DNA of 55,748 nucleotides from Deltaproteobacteria bacterium. Its GTDB lineage: Bacteria > Desulfobacterota > Binatia > HRBIN30 > CADEER01. Position 1 is the stretch's first letter; every line of letters starts with the position of its first letter. Under the pieces are notes generated by a model. That model was not told the DNA's origin. It did no database searches and saw only the letters and a list, made by a program, of their open reading frames with translations. Where the stretch lies: assembly GCA_029262455.1 (NCBI GenBank), contig JAJCZJ010000054.1, forward strand, positions 1 through 55,748, written 5' to 3'. Shown one piece after another: positions 1 through 8,269 of this stretch. The position numbers and the translations under genes are program-made.

Positions 1-150
1 CCCCGTACCCCGTACCCCGTACCCCGTACCCCGTACCCCGCATCCCGTACCCCGTACCCCGCATCCCGTACCCCGTACCCCGTACCCTGCATCCCGTACC
101 CCGCATCCCGTACCCCGTACCCCGTACCCCGCATCCCGTACCCCGCATCC
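1..150. repeat. CCCCGTA heptamer microsatellite
   Basis: About twenty near-perfect copies of the 7-base unit CCCCGTA, with interspersed CCCCGCAT variants, run from the first base of the window to about 150. The array may extend further upstream, outside the window. Nothing coding is visible in it. The 157 bases between the array and the first gene show no gene and no clear promoter. Confidence 0.9.
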
Positions 151-307
151 GTAGCCCGCCCGCGAAAGCCCGGCGGCTGATCCCCGCGCATATGGGACTT
201 GGAAGTCGCAGCGAACGCCATCGCGTTGTCACCCATCGTTCTTGTCCTCAACACGATAATCCGCGCCCTATCTTGACTGCGGCGACAGTGAAGCGGATTG
301 TTCTTCT

Positions 308-3300
308 ATGCCGTGCGCATCCTGCGGCGCCGAGCTTCTAGCCGGCAAGCAATTTTGTCATTCTTGCGGTGAGCCCGTACCGCGCGGCTGTGGTTCGTGC
401 GGAGCCGTCCTCGATGGCAGCTTTCGCTTCTGTCCGGACTGCGGGGCTCCCGTCGAATCCGAATCCGTCTCTTCTCCGCAACCTGATCCAGCACCGCACG
501 AGCCTAATCGCAACGGCGGCGGCAACGGTTTGGAGCGCTTCTCCCGCGCCATGCCGGCGGGGATGGCCGAGAAGTTATCTTCTTCCGGGGCGTCGATCGC
601 TGGCGAGCGCAAGGTCGTGACGGTTCTCTTCTGCGACTTGGCGGGCTCGACGGCTGTGGCGGAGCGGCTCGACCCGGAGGACTACCGCGAGCTGCTCGAC
701 CAGTACCTCGAGTTGGCGTTTCGCGAGATCTACCGCTTCGAAGGCATCGTCAACCAGCTCGCCGGCGACGGTTTGATGGCGCTGTTTGGCGCACCGATCG
801 CACACGAGGACGATCCGCAGCGGGCGATTTGGGCGGCCCTGGCGATTCGCGACGCGATGGCGGATTTCAACCGTCGCCTCGAAGCGGAGCGCGGCATCGT
901 GCTGCCGGCGCGTATCGGGATCAACACGGGTCCAGTTGTGGCGGGCTCGGTCGGCAACGACTTGAAGATGGACTACACCGCGGTGGGGGATACCACGAAT
1001 CTCGCGGCGCGACTCGAGTCGCTGGCCTCTCCCGGCACTGTGCTGATCAGTGACGATACCGAACGACTGACCCGCGGCTTTTTCCGAGTCGAGGCGGCCG
1101 GGCCCTTTGATGTGAAAGGCAAGAGCGAAGCAGTCAATGCCTTCGTCGTGCAGGACTCGGTCGATGTTTCGCACCCGATGGTAGTTGCAGCGCGGCGCGG
1201 ATTGACTCCGCTCGTCGGCCGCGAAGAAGAGATGGCACAGTTGCGTTCCTGCTTCGACCGAATCTCCGGCGACTTCCCGCAGCTGGTGCATATCGTCGGC
1301 GACGCCGGCAGCGGCAAGTCTCGGTTGATTCACGAATTCAAGGAGCAGCTCGGCGAATCTGGCGCAACGTTTTTCGAAGCACGTTGTGCGGCACTGCATC
1401 AGTTGGAGCCGTACTATCCGTTCATCACGATGCTGCGCCACTTCTTCGATCTCGATTCCGGCGAGCCTGCCGATGTCATGGATGCTCGCGTGGCGCAGAA
1501 GATCGGCGTCGATGTGGCGATGATCGAGCAGAAGTTCCCGCATTTGTGCCGGCTACTCTCGGGGAGGGCTTTCGACTCGTCGGAGATCCCGAAAGAAGAG
1601 CTGCAGCAGGAGACGACGCAGGCCTTGGGCCGATTGGTGTTGGAGGAATCGAGGAAGCGTCCGGTCGTGGTTGTCTTCGAGGACCTGCAGTGGGCAGACG
1701 ACCAGTCGATCGAACTACTCAACCTTTCTCTTTCGCAGATGGTGCGGGCGCGCATCATGGTGCTGATCAGCTCGCGTCCGGACGAGGCCTTTGCTTGGCG
1801 CACGAGCGCGGCGGTGACGCGCTTGCATTTGCGACCGCTGCCGGTGCTCGCGGTGCGTGAGATCATGCGCAGCTTGGTCGGTGGGCAGCTCCCGGAAGAG
1901 GTGGAGTCGAAGATCATCGAGCGCGCTGAGGGGAGCCCGTTCTTTGTCGAAGAAATTACGCGCTCCCTGCTCGAGCAGGGGAATATCCAATGTAGCTCGG
2001 AGGGCTGCTCGCTCGACGAGTCGGTGGACAACCTCGAGATCCCCGGTTCCGTGCGCGAGGTGTTGGCGGCTCGCTTGGACAGTCTCGACCCGGTGGCAAA
2101 GCGGATTGCTCAGCTTGGGGCGGTGTTGGGGCGTCAGTTCAAGCAGACCGAGATCGATCACGTGCTCGGCAATACGCCCGTCGATGACCGCGATGGTGAA
2201 ACGCGGCGTGCGTTGGCGCAGTTGGTCGATCGTGGAGTGTTGCACCCGATTGGCGGTCCTCAATCGGACGAATATCGATTCGGCGAGAGCCTGACACAGG
2301 AAGTCGCGTACGAAAGCCTACTGATGCGCGAGCGCAGGCGTTTGCACAGTCGTGTCGGCGCGATGGTGGCCGAGCGCGGCGGCAGCACGACGTTGATCGC
2401 GCATCACTTCGCCTTGAGCGACGACGAGACGAAAGCGGTGGAAACCCTGATGGCCGCGGCGTTGGAAGCGGAGAATGTGCCGGCCTACCGGACCGCAACC
2501 GATCTGTTTCGTCGAGCTTGGGAGATCGCCGAGGCGGCTGCGGTCGGGGCGGGTCGCGAGGGCCAGCAGCGGCTGCTGACGGCGGCTCTGGGCTACTGCC
2601 GAGTCGTCGTGCTTTACGGATCGTCCAACGACATGTTGGCCAAGCGTGCCGCTGAGGTAGCGTTGGATCAGGCGACCGAGCTAGGCGATGCTCACTCCGC
2701 CGCCACGGCGAATACGTATCTCGGCATGGTCCTGACGACCGACCCGGAGAATTTTCAGCGCGGCATCGAGCATGTCGAGCGCGGTGTGCGAGCGGCGCAA
2801 GACCTGGGAGACGAAGTCCTGGCGATCGGTACCTCGCGTGGCTTGGCGTGGAACTACTGTCTCGACGGCCGCTTTGCCGACGGCATGAAGATCGGTTCGT
2901 GGGCGATGGAGCGTTTGGAAGCGATGGGCGAGGCCGAGAAGCCGACCGACCTGTATCTCTCGACCATGATGATGCAGCAGCAGATTCGATTCTACTCGGG
3001 CGACCTCAGCGGCGCCCTGGCGCAGGCCAGTGAGTCGATTCGCTTGTGCAAGAAAGTTGGCAATCGCACGATCGGCAGCGGTGCGGTTGGAATGTCTGGC
3101 TACATTTATTTGGTGCAGGGTGACTATCCAGCCGCCCTAGAGGCGGCGCGCGATAGTATGGCCTTGGCCGAAGAGATCGGCGTCGATTGGGGCATTCGAC
3201 GATCGGCGATCCTGACTGTCGCGGCGCAGGTCGAGCTCGGCGACGAACCTCCGAGTGCGCGCATGCTCGATCTGGCGGAGGAAGGGGTTGGTCTGGGTGG

Positions 3301-3733
3301 CACGATGGTGGTGTTCACGTTGCCACTGGTCGAGGCCATGGTCGCGCTGCTCAAGTTCCGGCGCGCTGAAAGTGTCGCCCGCACCGCGCTCAAAGGCTCC
3401 GCCGGCCGATTGCGTGTGATGTTTGCGAAGGCGGCGCTCGGCGATGCGACTCTGCGATTAGGAGACTCCTATTGGGCGGAAAGCGGCGAGTGTTTCAGTG
3501 AAGCGCTCAGCTTGGCCGAAGAGATTGGTTCTGTCGTGGGGCAGTCCGCGAGTTTGAATGGACTCGGCAAGCTGGCGCTGGTGCAGGAGGACTACGATCA
3601 CGCCGCAATGCACTTTAAGCGTGCCTACGAACTTGCGTCTGCCGCAGGCGTCGGACGGTACGCAAAGCGCGCGAAGAAGCTGTTGGAGGAGGCGAGCGAC
3701 GCACGTGACCGGCTCCGTGCGGTGCCGGCGTGA
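308..3733 (+). CDS. Class III nucleotide cyclase / AAA ATPase / TPR fusion
   Basis: A cytoplasmic signalling protein of 1141 residues. The N-terminus has two zinc ribbons (Cys 3/6/17/20 and 28/31/42/45). A class III adenylate/guanylate cyclase domain covers about 100-285: metal-binding Asp110 lies in FCDLAGST, Asp154 in GDGLMALFG, and the transition-state pair is Asn231/Arg235. The usual substrate-selecting Lys seems to be Gln150 and the partner Asp is Thr224, so activity and nucleotide choice are uncertain. A AAA_16-type ATPase follows (Walker A GDAGSGKS near 331, Walker B VVVFEDLQWAD near 455), then about 400 residues of TPR-like helices. This architecture is common in soil bacteria and is usually called an ATP-binding/cyclase regulator. 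The ATG has no strong Shine-Dalgarno. The stop overlaps the next gene, suggesting coupling. Substrate and signal are unknown. Confidence 0.9.
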   Translation: MPCASCGAELLAGKQFCHSCGEPVPRGCGSCGAVLDGSFRFCPDCGAPVESESVSSPQPDPAPHEPNRNGGGNGLERFSRAMPAGMAEKLSSSGASIAGERKVVTVLFCDLAGSTAVAERLDPEDYRELLDQYLELAFREIYRFEGIVNQLAGDGLMALFGAPIAHEDDPQRAIWAALAIRDAMADFNRRLEAERGIVLPARIGINTGPVVAGSVGNDLKMDYTAVGDTTNLAARLESLASPGTVLISDDTERLTRGFFRVEAAGPFDVKGKSEAVNAFVVQDSVDVSHPMVVAARRGLTPLVGREEEMAQLRSCFDRISGDFPQLVHIVGDAGSGKSRLIHEFKEQLGESGATFFEARCAALHQLEPYYPFITMLRHFFDLDSGEPADVMDARVAQKIGVDVAMIEQKFPHLCRLLSGRAFDSSEIPKEELQQETTQALGRLVLEESRKRPVVVVFEDLQWADDQSIELLNLSLSQMVRARIMVLISSRPDEAFAWRTSAAVTRLHLRPLPVLAVREIMRSLVGGQLPEEVESKIIERAEGSPFFVEEITRSLLEQGNIQCSSEGCSLDESVDNLEIPGSVREVLAARLDSLDPVAKRIAQLGAVLGRQFKQTEIDHVLGNTPVDDRDGETRRALAQLVDRGVLHPIGGPQSDEYRFGESLTQEVAYESLLMRERRRLHSRVGAMVAERGGSTTLIAHHFALSDDETKAVETLMAAALEAENVPAYRTATDLFRRAWEIAEAAAVGAGREGQQRLLTAALGYCRVVVLYGSSNDMLAKRAAEVALDQATELGDAHSAATANTYLGMVLTTDPENFQRGIEHVERGVRAAQDLGDEVLAIGTSRGLAWNYCLDGRFADGMKIGSWAMERLEAMGEAEKPTDLYLSTMMMQQQIRFYSGDLSGALAQASESIRLCKKVGNRTIGSGAVGMSGYIYLVQGDYPAALEAARDSMALAEEIGVDWGIRRSAILTVAAQVELGDEPPSARMLDLAEEGVGLGGTMVVFTLPLVEAMVALLKFRRAESVARTALKGSAGRLRVMFAKAALGDATLRLGDSYWAESGECFSEALSLAEEIGSVVGQSASLNGLGKLALVQEDYDHAAMHFKRAYELASAAGVGRYAKRAKKLLEEASDARDRLRAVPA

Positions 3734-4788
3734 TCCCGATCGAACCGGCGCAAATCACGGCTGATTGGGTGACTGGCGCTCTGCAGGATTCTTTTCCCGG
3801 TTGTCGCGTCGCCAATGTCGAAGTCGTCGACTGGAACGCTGGTACGACAGGCCGGGCGCGGCTGAAGCTTGCCTATGAGGCCGAGTCCGGAGCGCCTCCT
3901 ACAATTTTCGTCAAGCTCCCGCCAGCGGACGAGATGCAGCGTGCCATGGTTCACTTCACCGGCATGGGGCGCCGGGAAGTGTCGTTTTATCAGGGTATCG
4001 CGCGCGATGTGCCGGTGCGCGTGCCGCAACCGTACTATGCCGCATCAAACGAGGAAGGCACGCACTACATCATGTTGCTGGAAGATCTCGTGGCCAGTGG
4101 CTGTGACTTCCCGTCCTTGTTCGGCGCAACCCTCGAACACGCCCGGTCGGTGATCGGCAACCTCGCGCAAGTGCATGCGGCGTTTTGGGACAGTGATCGC
4201 TTCGATGCGGATTTGAAGTGGGTCGAACCTCCGATGCGGCACGAGATCGGCCCGACGTTGGTCAAGCAGTCGCTCGACATGTTCTCCGACGAAATGCCGC
4301 AGGTGTTTCGCGACTTCGGAGCGTTGTACGTCGAGCGAACCGAAGAAGTCTGCGACGTCTGGGAGCACAGTGGTGTCGCCACTCTGTGCCACGGCGATTG
4401 CCACATCGGCAATCACTTCTGGGATCGCAAGCTCGGAGTAGCGGGTTTCTTGGATTGGGCGGTTCTACCGCGCTGCCCGGGCGTACGCGACGTGGTCTAT
4501 TTCATGGGCAACTCGGTGCCGCCGGAAATGGCCGCCGAACACGAACAGCCGCTTCTGCAAGACTACCGCCACCAGCTAGAAGAAGCCGGCGTCAAACCAC
4601 CAGAGCTCGAGGACCTGTGGAAAGCCTACGGGCAACACGCCGGCTATTCCTGGGTAGCGGCGGTAACAACTCTAGCCATGGGCGACAAATGGCAACAATC
4701 GAGTCACGCCCTAGAAGCAACCAAGCGAGCCAACCAAACTCTGGAGCGATTGCGAACGGTCGAGCTACTACAGGCCGAACTCGCGTAG
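3730..4788 (+). CDS. APH/ecdysteroid-kinase-like phosphotransferase
   Basis: A 352-residue kinase-fold protein. The Brenner motif HGDCHIGN near residue 220 supplies the catalytic Asp and the metal-binding Asn. FLDW near 242 supplies the second metal ligand. The overall pattern resembles the aminoglycoside phosphotransferase / choline kinase / ecdysteroid-22-kinase superfamily, which phosphorylates small-molecule hydroxyl groups. The real substrate cannot be read from sequence, and calling it a resistance gene would be unjustified. Translation probably starts at the GTG whose last bases overlap the TGA of the cyclase gene (GTGA, 4-bp overlap), so the pair is likely one operon. A repeat block starts directly after the stop. 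Confidence 0.88.
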   Translation: MIPIEPAQITADWVTGALQDSFPGCRVANVEVVDWNAGTTGRARLKLAYEAESGAPPTIFVKLPPADEMQRAMVHFTGMGRREVSFYQGIARDVPVRVPQPYYAASNEEGTHYIMLLEDLVASGCDFPSLFGATLEHARSVIGNLAQVHAAFWDSDRFDADLKWVEPPMRHEIGPTLVKQSLDMFSDEMPQVFRDFGALYVERTEEVCDVWEHSGVATLCHGDCHIGNHFWDRKLGVAGFLDWAVLPRCPGVRDVVYFMGNSVPPEMAAEHEQPLLQDYRHQLEEAGVKPPELEDLWKAYGQHAGYSWVAAVTTLAMGDKWQQSSHALEATKRANQTLERLRTVELLQAELA

Positions 4789-4796
4789 TTGCACGT

Positions 4797-5110
4797 GCGA
4801 GATCAACCGCAGATGAACGCAGATGGACGCCGATGGTTTCTAAGGTCACGGATGAACACAGATTTGGGTCGGAAGGCTGAAGGCCCTTCTTTAATCCGCG
4901 GATGGCCACAGATGGCCGCAGATAACGATAGGCCCGGAAACCATTGGAGGGCGAAGCTCCCTTCTTCGCCAAGGCTTCGAAGGCCACGCCTGCCGAGCCG
5001 CGTAGCGGACCTGGTTTTCTGTGCCTTCGACAGCGCGGCCGCTTCGACCTTCGACCCAGGAGCGCAGCGACTTCGACCAGAGGCGACAGGTCTGCCGAAG
5101 CATTAGCGGA
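4797..5110 (+). repeat. Composite dispersed-repeat block 1
   Basis: A gene-free spacer made of modules that recur through the window: GATGAACACAGAT-type words, CCGCAGATGGCCGCAGATAA-type words, the GGAGGGCGAAGCTCC word, a GAGCCGCGTAGCGGA core at about 4998, and a GCCGAAGC.TTAGCG.AGGTTGAAGCGCTTGG module. Short open frames run through it in several registers, but no convincing gene is present. Confidence 0.85.
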
Positions 5111-5262
5111 GGTTGAAGCGCTTGGGACTTGGGACTAGCGGCCGCGCCGCGCCGCGCGATTTCTCGTTCTTGAGATCGCGGACGTCCTTGTCGACTGATG
5201 ATCGGTGGCCTGCGGCGTTGGCCACCCCTTTGCTCTGGATTTCAGGGGGAGGGAACGAGCGA

Positions 5263-5571
5263 ATGATGAACCGACTTTTGATTGGATTAGCGGTTATCTT
5301 GATGACGGCCCCTGCGTTTGCGGGGGCAGTGGATGTCGACAAGTTGTACGCTGCGAAGTGTCACATCTGTCACAGCTTGAACGGTAAGGGCGGAGTTGGA
5401 GCTGATCTCGGCGGACCACTGGATGGTGTCGGCGCCAAACGAAGTGAGGAGTGGCTACGTGCCTACATGGCGGACCCGAAATCGCAAATGCCCGGGGCCA
5501 AGATGCCGGTCGTGCAACTGGAGAAGGCCGAATTTGACGCGATGATCAACTACATGCTGTCGCTGAAATAG
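5263..5571 (+). CDS. Small monohaem c-type cytochrome
   Basis: A secreted 102-residue class I cytochrome c. The signal peptide covers residues 1-20, ending in APAFA. One haem motif, CHICH, lies at 33-37, and the likely distal Met is in SQMPGAKMP. The longer frame upstream is encoded by repeat DNA, so the start is placed at ATG 5263, preceded by GGGGGAGGGA at a good distance; ATG 5266 is an alternative. It would act as a soluble periplasmic electron shuttle. It sits just upstream of two multihaem cytochromes and a barrel protein, so a role in feeding or draining that chain is a reasonable inference. About 280 bases separate it from the next cytochrome gene, so it is probably its own transcription unit. 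Confidence 0.9.
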   Translation: MMNRLLIGLAVILMTAPAFAGAVDVDKLYAAKCHICHSLNGKGGVGADLGGPLDGVGAKRSEEWLRAYMADPKSQMPGAKMPVVQLEKAEFDAMINYMLSLK

Positions 5572-5785
5572 GATTTCTCATCTCGGTACATGGAGAGGAG
5601 AACCATGCTCCCTATCAGCGATCCCCGAGAAGGTCCTCCGGGGCTTGCCCCTGCCACGACTCGTTGAGTCTAGCCGAGGCAAACCGCGTCGACATTCCGA
5701 TTCGTGGGATTTCATCTCGAAAACTTTATCGAGAATCGGAAGACTCCGTCCCCCCAACCTAAGGCTGGAACCTCGTTGTCGTGCG

Positions 5786-5802
5786 GTATGCACTTTGCAT
5801 AC
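5786..5802. promoter_or_regulatory. Inverted repeat upstream of nine-haem cytochrome gene
   Basis: GTATGC and GCATAC form a perfect 6-bp inverted repeat around a 5-base spacer, 50 bases before the cytochrome start. No T-tract follows. It could be an operator or just part of a 5' leader; this is inference from symmetry alone. Confidence 0.3.
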
Positions 5803-5852
5803 TGCTCGGGACTACTAGTTGGGGCCTTTGACCTCAGCAGGGGGGGCGTCGG

Positions 5853-7127
5853 ATGCGAGTCTTCACGCGGTTGGTTCGGTTGGGTTTGGGGATTGGGATG
5901 GGCTTCGCGATGCTTCACTGTAGTAGTGGTGACGACGGAGCCGGGTCGGCCAGCGGGCCCTTTCCGGGTGGGTTCCTCGGCTTGGCGAACGTCGAGCAGA
6001 ACATCACTCAATGTGGCGAGTGCCACCCGAGCCAGCAGGCGAAGTGGGAAGAAACGCGCCACGCCCATGCCTTCTCCACACTGGAGGCGATTGGCCGCGA
6101 GGGCACAGAGCAATCTTGTGCTCCCTGTCACAACATTTCGGATCGGGGAAACGAGGTCATGGACGCATCGCTGGGGTTCGTGATGGATGGTAATCCGCGA
6201 TTGCGCAACGTGCAGTGCGAGAACTGCCATGGCCCGGGCGCCGATCATATTGCCGATCCGAGCAACAAGCCGTTCGCCGCGCTCGAAGTGAACTTTGAGG
6301 TAGGTTGCGGCGAATGCCACCAGGACGCGCACCACCCGTTTGTCGACGAGTGGCTCGAGTCCGCACATGCGCAGTCACATCTTACCGGTGCGAACTTTGG
6401 ACTCAACGTCGCGTCCGATCCAAACTGTGCTTATTGTCATGTGACGCAATCCTTCGTTCGGTTCATTGAGACGGAAGGTGTCGAGCGTGTCATCACCGCC
6501 GATCCACTGCCGATTACATGCGTTGCCTGCCACGATCCGCACGGCAATGGCAATGACAAGCAGCTTCGCGTGATCGATGGACAGCCGATCGTCTGCGGCC
6601 AATGTCACACGACCGGCGACTCGATGATCGGCGACACCCCGCATCATCCTCAGCGAGATGTGTTGCTGAGCACGGCGGGCTTCTTCTTTGACGGAGTGAC
6701 GAACCCGGGACCGGCCACACACGGCAACATCGACAACAATCCGGAGCTTTGTGCCACATGTCACGTCGTCACCAGCCCGTTCGTGCGTGAGGGAGAGCTG
6801 CAGATTCCAGCTCAAGTGGGCCATCGCTTTCTTCCGATTCCTGTCATTGACGAGGAAACCGGTGAACGCAACTTCACGAACTGTGTCGGGTGCCATGCCA
6901 ATCCGGCCTCTGTCTTGGAATCGTTTAGGGACCAAGCGCTCGGATTGTTTGATGAATTGGAGAGCGCTCTAGGGGCAGTGCCTGAGGCGTTGCACGGCAC
7001 TGAGGCGTACGAAGGCGCCCTGTTCAATTTCGAGCTGCTCGACGCGGACAAGAGCAAAGGGGTGCACAACCCGCGCTTGACGATCTTGCTCTTGGAGTCG
7101 TCGATCGAGGCTCTCGAGGCATTGTGA
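5853..7127 (+). CDS. Nine-haem c-type cytochrome, probable lipoprotein
   Basis: 424 residues with nine CXXCH haem-attachment motifs: CGECH (first at residue 54), CAPCH, CENCH, CGECH, CAYCH, CVACH, CGQCH, CATCH and CVGCH. The C-terminal ~70 residues are haem-free. The N-terminus is hydrophobic and ends in MLHCSSGDDG. Cys followed by a small polar/acidic stretch looks like a lipoprotein, but His before the Cys is atypical for a lipobox. The ATG at 5853 follows a GGGGGG run. The protein belongs to the broad multihaem cytochrome c class (cytochrome c554/NapC-like tetrahaem arrangement possible). With the ten-haem cytochrome and barrel downstream it may be the surface or periplasmic partner of a conduit. 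A hairpin with a T-run follows the gene. Confidence 0.88.
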   Translation: MRVFTRLVRLGLGIGMGFAMLHCSSGDDGAGSASGPFPGGFLGLANVEQNITQCGECHPSQQAKWEETRHAHAFSTLEAIGREGTEQSCAPCHNISDRGNEVMDASLGFVMDGNPRLRNVQCENCHGPGADHIADPSNKPFAALEVNFEVGCGECHQDAHHPFVDEWLESAHAQSHLTGANFGLNVASDPNCAYCHVTQSFVRFIETEGVERVITADPLPITCVACHDPHGNGNDKQLRVIDGQPIVCGQCHTTGDSMIGDTPHHPQRDVLLSTAGFFFDGVTNPGPATHGNIDNNPELCATCHVVTSPFVREGELQIPAQVGHRFLPIPVIDEETGERNFTNCVGCHANPASVLESFRDQALGLFDELESALGAVPEALHGTEAYEGALFNFELLDADKSKGVHNPRLTILLLESSIEALEAL

Positions 7128-7157
7128 GGCGAGGTGGAGCTTACGGCGGAGATGGGC

Positions 7158-7177
7158 GCGGTGGACACCGCCTTTTT
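7158..7177 (+). terminator. Candidate intrinsic terminator or attenuator
   Basis: GCGGT/ACCGC stem with a GGAC loop, followed one base later by TTTTT. It lies 31 bases after the nine-haem cytochrome stop and before the ten-haem gene. If functional, it would lower readthrough into the ten-haem/barrel pair. Confidence 0.45.
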
Positions 7178-7234
7178 CCGCCGCCATTTTCAGACCTCTA
7201 AGAATACGAGAGTGCGCTGACACGCAAACTGGAC

Positions 7235-8269
7235 ATGCGGTTCCGACGAGCCATTCCCTTGAGTGCGATGGCTCTCGCCGCAGCGATGTACGCGTGCGCC
7301 GGGTTGTTGGCCGGGGCTCCGGAGCTGCCGATGATTGAGGGGGCCGAGGCTGTTGGATCTCAGACGTGTGCGACCTGTCACGCTGACGTTGTTGGATCTT
7401 TTGGAAGCCGGGCCCACGGCATCATGGCTGTCGAACGCGGCGATTCCTGTGAGAGCTGTCACGGGCTGGGCTCGAAGCACTTGGCGACGTTGTCCCCAGC
7501 CGAGATTCGAGACGCTGAAGTTCTCGCCGCGCTGAGCGCGAGTCAGAAGTCTCAGCTATGCTTGAACTGCCATAGCCGGGATGTGGGTGCCTTTCGAATG
7601 AGCCACCACGCCGACGCCGGCGTGTCGTGCTGGAGCTGTCACGCCGATGCGCTGCATCGCGGTGCGTCGCAGGCTAGCCGGAGTGAAGCCGGGGAAGTTG
7701 CAGCGGCGGCGGAGGCGACCGACCCTTGGGACTCGATCGTCCCAGTGGATCTCCATGGGCGCGGCGGGGTTGGTGCGTTGGCCGCGCCGTTGGGCGGCGA
7801 TACCGGCGCCCAGTTTTGTTACCAGTGTCACGCTTCGACGAAGGCCGACTTCCTCCTCCAGTTTCACCACCCTGTTCCGGAAGGGCGGATGACGTGCACC
7901 GACTGTCACTCGGTGCACGGCTCTACCGTGTTGCAAGATATGGATCGAGGGTCGACCAAGTGCCTCTCGTGCCACAACGAGATTGCTGGTCCCTGGGTCT
8001 TTGAGCATCTCGCGATGGAGGACGGTTGTGTGACGTGTCATTCGCCGCACGGCTCGACCGTGGAGAAACTCCTGCGGCAGGCCGACAATGCGATGTGCGA
8101 GCAGTGTCACTTTGACGCGCGATATCCGCTGATTGGTGGCGTCGATCACACGCGCCTTCTCTCGGCAGGTGCACTCTGTGTGGACTGTCATTCTCAGGTT
8201 CACGGGTCGAACACTGACGAGAATCTCAATCCTCTGCGCATCGAGGAGCTGCTGCGCGGTCCGAGGTGA
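7235..8269 (+). CDS. Decahaem cytochrome c, MtrA/PioA/DmsE-like
   Basis: 344 residues with ten CXXCH motifs: CATCH, CESCH, CLNCH, CWSCH, CYQCH, CTDCH, CLSCH, CVTCH, CEQCH and CVDCH. Ten haems in a protein of about 330-345 residues, immediately followed by a barrel gene, is the hallmark of the MtrA/PioA/DmsE family, whose members thread through an outer-membrane porin and carry electrons across it. The hydrophobic N-terminus (residues 5-27) is a Sec signal; a Cys at 21 leaves lipidation possible. Two spacer segments, near residues 150-170 and 175-185, are low-complexity and Ala/Gly-rich. The stop overlaps the barrel start (GTGA), so the two are translationally coupled. The direction of electron flow, export to an external acceptor or import from iron, cannot be told from sequence. 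Confidence 0.9.
   Translation: MRFRRAIPLSAMALAAAMYACAGLLAGAPELPMIEGAEAVGSQTCATCHADVVGSFGSRAHGIMAVERGDSCESCHGLGSKHLATLSPAEIRDAEVLAALSASQKSQLCLNCHSRDVGAFRMSHHADAGVSCWSCHADALHRGASQASRSEAGEVAAAAEATDPWDSIVPVDLHGRGGVGALAAPLGGDTGAQFCYQCHASTKADFLLQFHHPVPEGRMTCTDCHSVHGSTVLQDMDRGSTKCLSCHNEIAGPWVFEHLAMEDGCVTCHSPHGSTVEKLLRQADNAMCEQCHFDARYPLIGGVDHTRLLSAGALCVDCHSQVHGSNTDENLNPLRIEELLRGPR

Noticed and set aside
1-150. Telomere-like or CRISPR-like array
   Set aside because: Units are seven bases without spacers, and nothing around them looks like cas genes or a linear chromosome end.
575-1543. Long minus-strand open frame inside the cyclase gene
   Set aside because: A shadow of the high-GC coding frame; no ribosome site and no protein features.
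3730-4788. Antibiotic resistance gene
   Set aside because: The kinase motif is shared by many small-molecule kinases; nothing points to an aminoglycoside substrate.
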